From Mucilaginibacter kameinonensis (GTDB lineage Bacteria; Bacteroidota; Bacteroidia; Sphingobacteriales; Sphingobacteriaceae): a stretch of DNA of 64,000 nt. The DNA is taken from contig NZ_RCWZ01000003.1 in assembly GCF_003675385.1 (NCBI RefSeq), positions 248,001 to 312,000 of the forward strand, written 5' to 3'. The position numbers and the translations under genes are program-made. The notes under the pieces were generated by a model. That model worked only from the letters and a program-made list of their open reading frames with translations. It had not been told where the DNA came from and did not search any database. Of this stretch, positions 55,241 through 63,435 are shown piece by piece (within the stretch, counting starts at the first letter, position 1; every line of letters starts with the position of its first letter).

Positions 55241-55498
55241 ATGACTTACAGATCATCAAAATCCAGGAATACCAAACAACAGGAAAAATACAATTTGCTA
55301 ACGGATGAAATTTATGACAATATACGATGCGGGGACCAAGAAAGGGACGCCGGAACATTATGGTTGGACATGAACGAACCAGGCAAAAAGATTAGCCACA
55401 CTACCTTCAATAACAGGCTCAGGAAACTCGTTAACGAAGGCCTTGTCGAAAAAATATCGCTGGGTTACAACAAACATTTTTACAGGGTAAATAAATGA
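55241..55498 (+). CDS. small basic protein, probably winged-helix
   Basis: From the ATG at 55241 the 85-residue protein reads MTYRSSKSRNTKQQEKYNLL, ERDAGTLWLDMNEPGKKISH, TTFNNRLRKLVNEGLVEKIS and LGYNKHFYRVNK. The TFNNRLRKLVNEGLVEK helix followed by a beta wing suggests winged-helix DNA binding. It is 175 bp after the response regulator on the same strand and may belong with it. Confidence 0.5.
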   Translation: MTYRSSKSRNTKQQEKYNLLTDEIYDNIRCGDQERDAGTLWLDMNEPGKKISHTTFNNRLRKLVNEGLVEKISLGYNKHFYRVNK

Positions 55499-55604
55499 TG
55501 TAGTTTTATATTACTTCCTCAGTTATCGCCGGCTTACTTATGATCAAGCGCCAATTTAACAATGCTGACAGGCGATGATATATACAAGTTAATTAACGTT
55601 AAGT

Positions 55605-56164
55605 TCAGTAAATCTTCGTAATCAAGGGAAGGGGCTCTAAAATCGCTATGTGGCGGTCCACTTGCAGTATACATGTGAAGTCGTTTTTTGCTATTTCTAT
55701 CAAAGCGTTGACGGCAAGATAACCAGCGCCTTTTTGAGACGAAAACAAATGCACATTCGGCATCAATTTACCTGCTTCTTTTGCCATCATTCATAAACGT
55801 AATCAATAGCTTCAGCAACCTGACCACCTTGCGTGTTTGGGAACTTTACCAGCCAGGGTTCAAACCCTTCTGTAAGTCTTTCGGCAGCATGAACAATCTG
55901 TTTACGGTCGTCAATAACTGCGTTAAGCGCTTTCGGACGTGCACCGGCAGACGATCCGTTCAAAACCAGTAATTCTTTTAATACTTTTTCAAAACTGCCT
56001 TGAAGAATTTCTTCTGTTTGCGAGGCTAAATGATCCAGGTCGATAACTTCCTGGCTATCGAAAGGGCTATTGTCCGGCTCATAAACTAATGCGCCCATGC
56101 CCGATAACCCAACATGTGCCAGGCGATCTAGTGGTGAACATGCTATGTGGTAAAAACCGGGGGC
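55605..56164 (-). pseudogene. HipA-like toxin kinase remnant
   Basis: The frame starts directly after the stop codon of the gene at 56165 and reads SPLDRLAHVGLSGMGALVYE, LLVLNGSSAGARPKALNAV, then WLVKFPNTQGG, the pattern of HipA serine/threonine kinases (GMGALxYEP, GSSGGARPK). At 55787 a one-base shift occurs; the next frame continues MMAKEAGKLMPNVHLFSSQK and GAGYLAVNAL before leaving the family. Both the N-terminal part and the catalytic C-terminal half are missing, and no hipB antitoxin is seen. Confidence 0.75.
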
Positions 56165-56416
56165 TTATTGTTCGCTCAATACCGCTTTTATAATCAAAAT
56201 AACAATAATAATCCTATTTGATTTATGTTCGTAATTCATGGTAAAATACCCCTCAAATAATTCGGCGGTTACTTTGTTTTGAAATTTGACTTCGCCAGAC
56301 AGCACTCCACATTTAATAAATTGCAGATTAAAATCGGAGCCATCAATATCGCAGCTTATGAGGTAATTTAAAAACGATTCAGCCTTTACTGAATAATCAT
56401 CCATGTTTTTGTACAT
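56165..56416 (-). CDS. small uncharacterised protein, FL-YL family (member 2)
   Basis: The 83-residue protein contains FLNYLI ... FNLQFIKCGVLSGEVKFQNK and FEGYFTMNYEHKSNRIIIVI, matching the product of 5090-5419 in order and spacing. It ends IIKAVLSEQ with a hydrophobic stretch. The hipA remnant follows immediately in the same frame after its TAA, so the end may be fused to foreign sequence. Function unknown. Confidence 0.5.
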   Translation of the reverse strand: MYKNMDDYSVKAESFLNYLISCDIDGSDFNLQFIKCGVLSGEVKFQNKVTAELFEGYFTMNYEHKSNRIIIVILIIKAVLSEQ

Positions 56417-56593
56417 ATTATCTCAAGAGGGAGCCACCAATAGGTACGTCATACATTTTCAGTGTTTTAATGAATTAAATTTTTAAATCGGTAATATACC
56501 CATTATTATTTAAACACCATTCACCCAGCTTGTTCATTAACCAGCAAGTCTCTTTATTGGGAAAAGCTTTCAGTAATTGCGTATTATCAGAAA

Positions 56594-56622
56594 TAAAAAA
56601 AGCCACCCGAAATCAGGTGACC
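56594..56622 (-). terminator. intrinsic terminator after the DUF2383-DUF892 gene
   Basis: An 8-bp stem with two wobble pairs (aggtcacc / ggtggctt on the minus strand) around an 8-nt loop is followed by TTTTTTTATTTC. It lies 27 nt downstream of the stop codon. Confidence 0.75.
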
Positions 56623-56648
56623 TCCATCTATTCACATCATCTCCTTTC

Positions 56649-57773
56649 TTAATCTTCTGCCGGCTCATTGCTGGCCGCGAAGTTTGCCTGACTTTCGGCA
56701 ATTTCTGTTAATAATGCGTCCGCCGTTTTTTCTTCATCTAACGTTAGCACCAACAATTCGGCGATTTCATAGTAACCTAACGTTTTGGCTAAGGAGATCA
56801 TGCCACCATAAGAGGCAATCTCGTAATGCTCAGCTTTCTGACCGGCGAAGATCAAGCCTACATCGCGCTGGGCTGTTCCTTCTTCCGTAGCGCTGATGAT
56901 CTCATCGCCTTCGTCCACAATACCTGCCATAGCCTCACACTTGCGGCTATCCGGCTCTAAACCCAAAATCGCAAAAATCTGTTCCAGGCGGGCAACGTGC
57001 TCTTCTGTTTCCGCCAAATGTTGTTCAAAGGCACTTTTGAGTTCGGCGGAAGTTGCCGCTTCTGCCATTTCCGGCAGCGTTTCTACCAGTTCGTTTTCTG
57101 CCCAAAGCAAATCTTTTAACTCATTAATGAAAAACTCCATGAGTTTAGAGTTACCGGTGTTGTTAACCTGTTCAACGTCCCATTCGTTACCTGGAATGAT
57201 GGTTTCCGGTTCTGATGCAAAAGTAGCCTGAGTCTGATATTCACCTGCGGCTCCTTTATAGGAAGGTTCGGCAGCTACATTTGTATCATTCACATTGTTA
57301 TCAAAGTCTTTTCTTCCTTCAGATTGATCACGAAGGGATTTGATAAGGTCATGTCCGTCAACAATTAAGCGTTGTTGAGCAAATAATACCTGCTCCAGTT
57401 CAGGGCTAAGCTCGTTTTCAGGATCAAGGGCATTTTTATAAGCAGTTTTGGCAGCGTCTTCCCCCCTTTCACATTCGTTCAGGATAGCATTGAGATCGTT
57501 TCCTGTAAATGCTGATTTAATATCGATCCAGGCGCGGTGCAGGTCACCTGATGTGCTGGTACCCTCGGCAGCATCTTCACCGAATTGCTGCGCTAAACCA
57601 GTCAGTTCAGCTACGTTCTCACGGCTTTCCTCAGATAACTTGTTGAATACCGTAATCAGTCCGCTTTCGTCTTCGTTCAGGTCTTTCCCTGCTTTTTCAA
57701 AACCGGCCGCGCGGTCATTGTTAATTTTGATCATATCATTGATCACATCAAGCGCTTTTTCTGTGTTTTCCAT
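56649..57773 (-). CDS. DUF2383-DUF892 (YciF-like) fusion, two ferritin-like bundles
   Basis: Residues 1-150 are DUF2383/PA2169-like (ALDVINDMIKINNDRAAGFE ... SEESRENVAELTGLAQ ... LHRAWIDIKSAFTG), a four-helix bundle. Residues about 210-365 are DUF892/YciE-YciF (FFINELKDLLWAENELVETL, HLAETEEHVARLEQIFAILG, AEHYEIASYGGM). The linker between is Asn/Thr-rich. Both parts are ferritin-like folds linked to oxidative, osmotic or acid stress. It follows the Mn-catalase gene by 51 nt. Confidence 0.88.
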   Translation of the reverse strand: MENTEKALDVINDMIKINNDRAAGFEKAGKDLNEDESGLITVFNKLSEESRENVAELTGLAQQFGEDAAEGTSTSGDLHRAWIDIKSAFTGNDLNAILNECERGEDAAKTAYKNALDPENELSPELEQVLFAQQRLIVDGHDLIKSLRDQSEGRKDFDNNVNDTNVAAEPSYKGAAGEYQTQATFASEPETIIPGNEWDVEQVNNTGNSKLMEFFINELKDLLWAENELVETLPEMAEAATSAELKSAFEQHLAETEEHVARLEQIFAILGLEPDSRKCEAMAGIVDEGDEIISATEEGTAQRDVGLIFAGQKAEHYEIASYGGMISLAKTLGYYEIAELLVLTLDEEKTADALLTEIAESQANFAASNEPAED

Positions 57774-57824
57774 AGGTGTTTGTTGTAGATTGATTATTTA
57801 AATTTTTTGTTGAATAGCTTACAA

Positions 57825-58778
57825 TTATGCCTTCGCTTGCGTGTTAACAACCTCGTAAGTACTCCATTGCTCAACACCTTTTGGTTCAGCATTATTTACC
57901 TCTGTACTTTTTAAAGCGCTCATATTTTGGTTTTGCCTTTCAGCAGCCTTTAGTGCTTTGGTGAAATCCTGCGGTAGGTTAGTTTGACCTTCTGTTTCCT
58001 GTACCTGTTGCAATGGTTGTTCAACATAGATCCATTCTTTGCCCGTGCCCGGCATTTCACCTTCGTTCCACGGACCACGTACAACGCCGTCAGAAAGATT
58101 GTATACCTGTTGGGTATAACGAGGATCAGCTGCCAGTACACCCGGCGGGAAGTTATTCGGGATACTATCCAGCGCCGCTTCGAACATTTTATAATGCGCA
58201 ACCTCACGGGTCATTAAAAATGACAACGTTTCATGGATATAAGGATCATCGGTAAATTTCATCAGATGTTCGTAAACCAATTTTGCTCTCGATTCAGAAG
58301 CCAGGTTACTGCGCAAATCAACGGTCAGATCACCGTTGGAATGGATATACGATGCACACCAGGGAATTCCCTGACTGTTACGCGGTGTTACACCGCCGCC
58401 GGTGATCATTACAAACTGCGGGTTGGCTGCCAACGCTTCGTGAATAATGTTTTCTTTAGCAGCTTTGCCATTCATTACCTGCATGATCTCTGAACTGTCA
58501 GCAGCATTTTTCAGCTCGCCATTTACGCCTTTTAGCAACATTTGAATAGTAGCGCCAACAATTTCCAGGTGACTGAACTCTTCAGTAGCAATATCCATTA
58601 GCATATCATACTTGTCGGGATGCGGCACTTTGGCACCAAAGGCCTGTGTAAAATACTGCATGGCAGCTGCCAGCTCGCCGTTTTCGCCGCCGAATTGTTC
58701 TAATAATAGATTGGCGAAACGGGGGTCAGGGCGCGAAACCCTGGCATTAAATTGTAGTGACTTAACGTGGTGAAACAT
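57825..58778 (-). CDS. manganese catalase
   Basis: The 317-residue protein has the di-manganese bundle: LLEQFGGENGELAAAMQYFT (first Glu ligand), DIATEEFSHLEIVGATIQML (Glu and His ligands), and the later FLMTREVAHYKMFEAALDSI (Glu and His), typical of non-haem Mn-catalases. It breaks down hydrogen peroxide in the cytoplasm or spore-coat-like surroundings. The GITGGGVTPRNSQGIPW-like segment (MITGGGVTPRNSQGIPWCAS) is also family-typical. It is the first gene of the pair with 56649-57773. Confidence 0.93.
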   Translation of the reverse strand: MFHHVKSLQFNARVSRPDPRFANLLLEQFGGENGELAAAMQYFTQAFGAKVPHPDKYDMLMDIATEEFSHLEIVGATIQMLLKGVNGELKNAADSSEIMQVMNGKAAKENIIHEALAANPQFVMITGGGVTPRNSQGIPWCASYIHSNGDLTVDLRSNLASESRAKLVYEHLMKFTDDPYIHETLSFLMTREVAHYKMFEAALDSIPNNFPPGVLAADPRYTQQVYNLSDGVVRGPWNEGEMPGTGKEWIYVEQPLQQVQETEGQTNLPQDFTKALKAAERQNQNMSALKSTEVNNAEPKGVEQWSTYEVVNTQAKA

Positions 58779-59140
58779 AATTAAAATTTTAGCAGATGAT
58801 AAATGAAATGATTGGGAAAGAGCTTGATAAGAGAGGGATCGTGTTTGTTAATACAACTAAAATCAACACTTAATGTTTCAACTTTAAATTAAAATATTAT
58901 CCTATTTTTTAATACTGTATTACCAGAATGATTAGCAGCGAAAAATAATTTTGGTTGTTTATTTCTTTCAATAAATCATGATCAGTCACTTGTACGGGCC
59001 GATGATTAAATAAATCCTTTAGGTTTGTCCCGAAAATAAGAATGAAAGAATTGCTCTGCAATTATCGTAACAATGAGCGTATAAGATATTCTGGTAGTGG
59101 CATTCAATGTCAAAACAGCGTGCGAGAAAACAGAAAATTA
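58779..59140. other. 362-bp intergenic region
   Basis: The sequence is AT-rich and holds no open frame of note. The promoter for the Mn-catalase gene must lie in the first 150 bp or so. No terminator was found for the gene at 59141-59710. Confidence 0.4.
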
Positions 59141-59710
59141 TTAAACCGAAGTGATGTACTTTGCAGCGATAAGCAACATTAATATCCTATCGGCCTTGGC
59201 TTCATCATAATTTTCGCGGATAAGTTGTTTGATCTGGTTATTTTTTAATTTGACCGCCGCTATCTGGAGGATTTGAAATGATGCCATTTCCATACTTTGA
59301 ATATTGTGCAGGTAAAATAAAACAGACATATCACGAAGTTCGTGCTTCTTTTGATGCAGTTTAATATCTTTAAAAGCATCATCGATCAAACCGGCTAATC
59401 CACTAAAGTTTCCAGGGCTGACGTTGCTATCCAATAAGGCGAAAATCATTTCCATTCTTGCCATTTGCTTTTCAACATCGTCAATAGTCTCCAATATTGC
59501 CTGTTTGAGATCTTTAAAATGTGCCTGGGATGCTATTTTCGGAAGATTTGAAACCAGGTGTGCTTTAGCAGAATAAATCTTGTTGAGATGACTGATGAAA
59601 AAAGAACGCGATTCTCCTTTAGCCAAATTGATTTTTTCAGCAGGGCCTCCGGGTTGTTTTTCATCATATCCATCTATAATCTTTATACTATTATAAATGT
59701 TGTTTAACAT
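59141..59710 (-). CDS. DUF892 (YciF-like) ferritin-like protein
   Basis: The 189-residue protein has the DUF892 order: FFISHLNKIYSAKAHLVSNL, AHFKDLKQAILETIDDVEKQ and MARMEMIFALLDSNVSPGNF, then two more helices (ELRDMSVLFYLHNIQSMEM). The Glu/His spacing of the metal site is less regular than in 56649-57773, so metal binding is uncertain. The ATG at 59710 lies inside the restored 3' end of the response regulator gene upstream. Confidence 0.8.
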   Translation of the reverse strand: MLNNIYNSIKIIDGYDEKQPGGPAEKINLAKGESRSFFISHLNKIYSAKAHLVSNLPKIASQAHFKDLKQAILETIDDVEKQMARMEMIFALLDSNVSPGNFSGLAGLIDDAFKDIKLHQKKHELRDMSVLFYLHNIQSMEMASFQILQIAAVKLKNNQIKQLIRENYDEAKADRILMLLIAAKYITSV

Positions 59711-59713
59711 GAA

Positions 59714-60049
59714 TCAATAATTCATAAATGTCGAATGGCTTCCTGATAAAGAGTTAGCGCCACATCCATCTGCTATCAGGTCAAGGTCGGGTTCAGCGGA
59801 AACGAGCATCACAGGGAGATCCGCAGTCTGATAATTAGATTTGATTTCCTTGCAGATCTCTGATCCTGTTTTCAGGGACCCCACGATATTTACATCCAAC
59901 AGAATAAGGTCCGGGTGGATGATCTGGATATGACCTGCTGCCTCGCCTGTATTTGATAAAATAACATCGTATCCTGACTCCTGAAACACGATGTTAAGAA
60001 TCTCGAGGATGTCCTCATCGTCGTCGATTGCCAATATTCTTTTAGACAT
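59714..60049 (-). CDS. single-domain response regulator with a frameshift near its end
   Basis: The receiver starts RILAIDDDEDILEILNIVFQ, has the phospho-acceptor Asp in LILLDVNI and the Ser in MLVSAEPD. At about 59750 the frame leaves the family (SLSGSHSTFMNY). Another frame at the same place reads IRKPFDIYELLIHVKQHL, the expected last helix with the conserved Lys, and stops at 59691. One base is missing near 59750. The full gene would be 59691-60049 and would overlap the DUF892 start by 20 nt. Confidence 0.85.
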   Translation of the reverse strand: MSKRILAIDDDEDILEILNIVFQESGYDVILSNTGEAAGHIQIIHPDLILLDVNIVGSLKTGSEICKEIKSNYQTADLPVMLVSAEPDLDLIADGCGANSLSGSHSTFMNY

Positions 60050-60750
60050 CTTCTGTGTGGTTATTTAGATAGTCCGAAACAAAAGCATATCCAAAACCGC
60101 TGAAACACGATAAATATAATTTCCAAAGCTAAACTAACGAATAAGTAAGGAATGTTGCCCTCGGTGTAAATACCAAGGTGTTCTACTTTAACTACAGATT
60201 GTTGTAATAAGTGTATGAATAATTAAGAGTTTAACTTATTAAGAACACGCTATGAGCCATTGCGGTAATAGATATATTAATAAGATTTCGGCAATTTGCA
60301 CACCAAATTTCTTAATTGATCCTTTTAAAACATTAAATAATGGCTTAGCTGGTGATATATTTCGATGTAATAAGCAATAGTAAGGTTTTCGATAAACTAA
60401 CGGGTAAAAAGTACAGAGGTGTTACTCCCTGATGGCCTGAATGCCTTATGGGTCGAGCACTTAGATTAATGTGCTTTTCAACTTTTAGCTTGCAACAAAT
60501 ATGTTAGCAGCAGGGTGCTTTACAAGTAAATGATAATTTTATAAAGCTAACTCTAATAAGTTGTAAAAAATTATTTATTTTCTATTATTATCAGTGTCTG
60601 ATCAAGGATATTTAATGTTAATATTTATCGTTTTAGTTAACGATAAATATATTTCTTATTTTGAAAAGGGTTATCTACCTTTCCGCTTTAATTCAACTTT
60701 GCCAAGTTTGAGTTGTAAGGTCAACTAATCACTTACCCTATTCTTCATCC
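60050..60750. other. 0.7-kb AT-rich control region with an inverted repeat
   Basis: No gene was seen. A perfect 12-bp inverted repeat with a 6-nt centre (atatttatcgtt - ttagtt - aacgataaatat) lies at 60621-60650, about 100 bp before the stressosome operon. It may be an operator or a transcript-end hairpin. The divergent promoter of the response regulator at 60049 should also lie here. Confidence 0.5.
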
Positions 60751-61614
60751 ATGTCACTTAAAACACATCAATTGCTACAAAAAAAGAAAAAAAACATCCT
60801 TGAACTCTGGATGAAGAACCAACTGGCCGATGAAGGCTTGCGGGAAGACCTGATCAGTAACGATGAACTGAGAAGCCAGTCTGAAGAGTTAGTTGACGCT
60901 TTGGTGAGTAATTTATCAAGCCAAAATTTTACCGATCTAAATTCTGACGAATGGAGTCCGGTCATTGAAATTTTAGGTGGCATTGCCATTACACGTGCGC
61001 GCCAGGGCTTTAGCCCCCGCGAAACAGGCAACTTTGTATTTTCATTGAAAGAAGCATTGCTTGAAGTACTGCAGCAAGAAATAGTTAACGATCCACAGCA
61101 TTTATTTTCCGAAAGCCTCAAAATAAACCGCTTAATGGATAACCTTAGCGTTGTTACTTTTGAAACTTTTATAAAAGGCCGCGAGGAGGTTATTTTAAGG
61201 CAAACCGACGAGATTGCCGAAATATCAACCCCGGTGATCCGTGTGTGGGATGGCATACTGGCCCTACCTATAATTGGCACCCTTGACAGCGCACGTACAC
61301 AGATAGTAATGGAAAACCTGCTGCAGGAAATAGTAGAAACAGGATCAAGCATAGCGATATTAGACATTTCTGGCGTACCCGCGGTAGATTCACTTGTTGC
61401 CCAACATTTGATTAAAACAGTAAGTGCCACCCGGTTAATGGGAGCCGAATGTATTATCAGCGGTATCCGCCCGGAGATTGCTCAAACCGTAGTTCACCTG
61501 GGTATCGATCTTTCTAATATCATTACCAAAGCAACTTTAGCCAGCGCTTTATCACACTCGTTTAAACTGATGAAGCTGGAAGTGAGGAAATCAACCCCTA
61601 TCGCTAAATTTTAA
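60751..61614 (+). CDS. rsbR: RsbR-like stressosome scaffold protein
   Basis: The 287-residue protein has an N-terminal RsbR_N-type four-helix part (residues 1-150: ILELWMKNQLADEGLREDLI) and a C-terminal STAS domain (LPIIGTLDSARTQIVMENLL, ILDISGVPAVDSLVAQHLIK, GIRPEIAQTVVHLGIDLSNI). Thr160 in EISTPVI and Ser214 in AVDSLVA line up with the two RsbT-phosphorylated Thr residues of Bacillus RsbRA (the second being Ser here). With RsbS it builds the stressosome shell. Function by homology, not shown here. Confidence 0.9.
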   Translation: MSLKTHQLLQKKKKNILELWMKNQLADEGLREDLISNDELRSQSEELVDALVSNLSSQNFTDLNSDEWSPVIEILGGIAITRARQGFSPRETGNFVFSLKEALLEVLQQEIVNDPQHLFSESLKINRLMDNLSVVTFETFIKGREEVILRQTDEIAEISTPVIRVWDGILALPIIGTLDSARTQIVMENLLQEIVETGSSIAILDISGVPAVDSLVAQHLIKTVSATRLMGAECIISGIRPEIAQTVVHLGIDLSNIITKATLASALSHSFKLMKLEVRKSTPIAKF

Positions 61615-61626
61615 TATCGCTTTACA

Positions 61627-62037
61627 ATGGATAAAATTCCTATTCTGAGGCTGGGCAATTTTTTACTGGTTACTATCCAGGTTGATCTGTATGATCGGCT
61701 GGCACTTAACCTGGAGGCCGACCTCGTGCAGATGGTAAATAAGACCAATGCCAGGGGCGTTTTGATAGATATATCGGCGGTAACCATTGTCGATTCATTT
61801 ATGGGACGTATTATTGGCAACATCGCCAGCATGTCGAAAATACTGGATGCAGAAACCGTAGTAGTTGGTATGCAGCCCGCGGTTGCTATTACGTTGATAG
61901 AACTGGGCTTACCGCTGAAGGGAGTGCACACAGCTTTGGATATGGAGCGTGGTATGAGCTTGTTAAAATCGATGATTGATATAGATGGAGAAGATATAGA
62001 TCAGGAATCGACCGACGATGGTATTATCACTCAGTAA
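61627..62037 (+). CDS. rsbS: RsbS-like STAS antagonist
   Basis: The 136-residue protein is a single STAS domain (ILRLGNFLLVTIQVDLYDRL, LIDISAVTIVDSFMGRIIGN). Ser57 in IVDSFMG is the equivalent of Ser59 of Bacillus RsbS, whose phosphorylation by RsbT frees RsbT. A 20-residue acidic tail (DIDGEDIDQESTDDG) is added at the end. It lies 12 nt after rsbR and overlaps rsbT by 20 nt. Confidence 0.9.
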   Translation: MDKIPILRLGNFLLVTIQVDLYDRLALNLEADLVQMVNKTNARGVLIDISAVTIVDSFMGRIIGNIASMSKILDAETVVVGMQPAVAITLIELGLPLKGVHTALDMERGMSLLKSMIDIDGEDIDQESTDDGIITQ

Positions 62038-62431
62038 AGACACCGTGCAGGTATTAAAGGAGCAGGACGTTGTTTTTTTAAAAAACCGGGTGAAAGAAGT
62101 CGCAGTAAAAATTAAAATGGGTCTGGTTAATCAAACCCGCCTGCTTACCGCGGCCAGCGAATTGGTACGCAACATGATGCGTTATGCCAACGGGGGCGTT
62201 TGCCAGATAGAGGTTGTTTCAAGCGGGCGTAATAACGGTGTCCGGCTGATATTTACTGATAAAGGCCCGGGTATTCCTGATATTACTGCCGCCATGCGCG
62301 ATGGTTTTTCTACAGGTAAAAGCCTTGGACTGGGATTGCCAGGTACCAAACGACTGGTGAACGAGTTTGACATAAAAAGTAAAGTTGGCGAAGGCACAAC
62401 TGTTACCATCATAAAATGGGCCAATGGTTGA
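62018..62431 (+). CDS. rsbT: RsbT-like serine kinase / switch protein
   Basis: The 137-residue protein has the GHKL ATPase fold: AASELVRNMMRYANGG (N box), FTDKGPGIPD (G1), GFSTGKSLGLGLPGTKRLV (G2 lid) and GEGTTVTI. RsbT phosphorylates RsbR and RsbS and, when freed, passes the signal on. The ATG at 62018 lies inside the rsbS gene and the stop overlaps the next start by 8 nt. Confidence 0.9.
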   Translation: MVLSLSKDTVQVLKEQDVVFLKNRVKEVAVKIKMGLVNQTRLLTAASELVRNMMRYANGGVCQIEVVSSGRNNGVRLIFTDKGPGIPDITAAMRDGFSTGKSLGLGLPGTKRLVNEFDIKSKVGEGTTVTIIKWANG

Positions 62432-63434
62432 TGCTACACATATCAGCTTTGCCGCGGACGACCGCAGCTATTTCTCGCTGATAAAAAAAGAAATCCACAG
62501 GCTGGCAACTGAAGCCGGTATCAATGCCAACCGCATCAATGAGCTCGATCTCATCGTAGCCGAAATGACATCAAATTTGTATAAATACAGCGATGATGGT
62601 GAAATATTGATGGGCACTTTTGCCAACGGCGGCTCTCCGTATGTTGAGCTGATCAGTATTGATAACGGTCCCGGAATGGCAAACCCGGCCAGGATGATGG
62701 TAGATGGGGTTTCCACAACCAAAACTTTGGGCCATGGTTTAGGCAGTATGAAACGCCTTTCGGATATATTCGAGCTTTATTCGCAACCAGGCTGGGGAAC
62801 TATAGTGCTTAGCCGGGTTTACAGTGATCCTGAAAAAGTAAAGGTGAGCGACGAGGTTATTATGCGATCCATAGTAGTATCCAAGCCGGGTGAAAAAACG
62901 AGCGGAGATGGGTTTGTTTATAAAAAAAATGACAAATACTTAAAAATGATGTTGGCCGATGGTTTAGGCCATGGGCCTGAAGCCAACAAAGCTATTAACG
63001 AGGCCGCCGCCGCATTCAAAGTATTTCCTGATTACAGTCCAACAGAAACGTTACGCTTTATCCATGGAAATATAAAAAAAACGAGGGGGGCGGTAATAAA
63101 TATTGTCGGGTACAATTTCGGTGAAAAAAAATGGTCATCTGCCGGGATTGGAAATATAGCAGCCCGCATGTTCGGACCGGTAAATTTTAAAAACCATATG
63201 TCGTATAATGGCATCGTAGGTCATAACATACCTAACACCATGAACGACCAGCAGTATCCAGCTGATGAATTTAACCAGGTGATGCTTTGTTCTGACGGGA
63301 TAAAAACCAGAATTGACATGGCGAAATATCCGTTAATGTACAAATACGATCTTTCCGTTTTAGCCGCAGCCATATACAAAGACCATGCACGAAAAAACGA
63401 TGACATGTCAGTGATCATAGCAAAAGTTAAATAA
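62424..63434 (+). CDS. RsbX-like protein: GHKL ATPase domain fused to SpoIIE-type phosphatase
   Basis: Residues 1-135 are a second GHKL domain (ELDLIVAEMTSNLYKYSDDG, ISIDNGPGM, GVSTTKTLGHGLGSMKRL). Residues about 150-336 are a PP2C/SpoIIE phosphatase (MLADGLGHGPEANKAINEAA, WSSAGIGNIAARMF, MLCSDGIKTRID, NDDMSVIIAKV). Such fusions reset the stressosome by dephosphorylating RsbR and RsbS. It begins 8 nt before the rsbT stop. Confidence 0.88.
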   Translation: MVDATHISFAADDRSYFSLIKKEIHRLATEAGINANRINELDLIVAEMTSNLYKYSDDGEILMGTFANGGSPYVELISIDNGPGMANPARMMVDGVSTTKTLGHGLGSMKRLSDIFELYSQPGWGTIVLSRVYSDPEKVKVSDEVIMRSIVVSKPGEKTSGDGFVYKKNDKYLKMMLADGLGHGPEANKAINEAAAAFKVFPDYSPTETLRFIHGNIKKTRGAVINIVGYNFGEKKWSSAGIGNIAARMFGPVNFKNHMSYNGIVGHNIPNTMNDQQYPADEFNQVMLCSDGIKTRIDMAKYPLMYKYDLSVLAAAIYKDHARKNDDMSVIIAKVK

Positions 63435-63435
63435 A

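Noticed and set aside
60768..61430. 220-codon minus-strand frame inside rsbR
   Set aside because: Antisense shadow of rsbR with Ser/Arg-rich low-quality composition and no motif.
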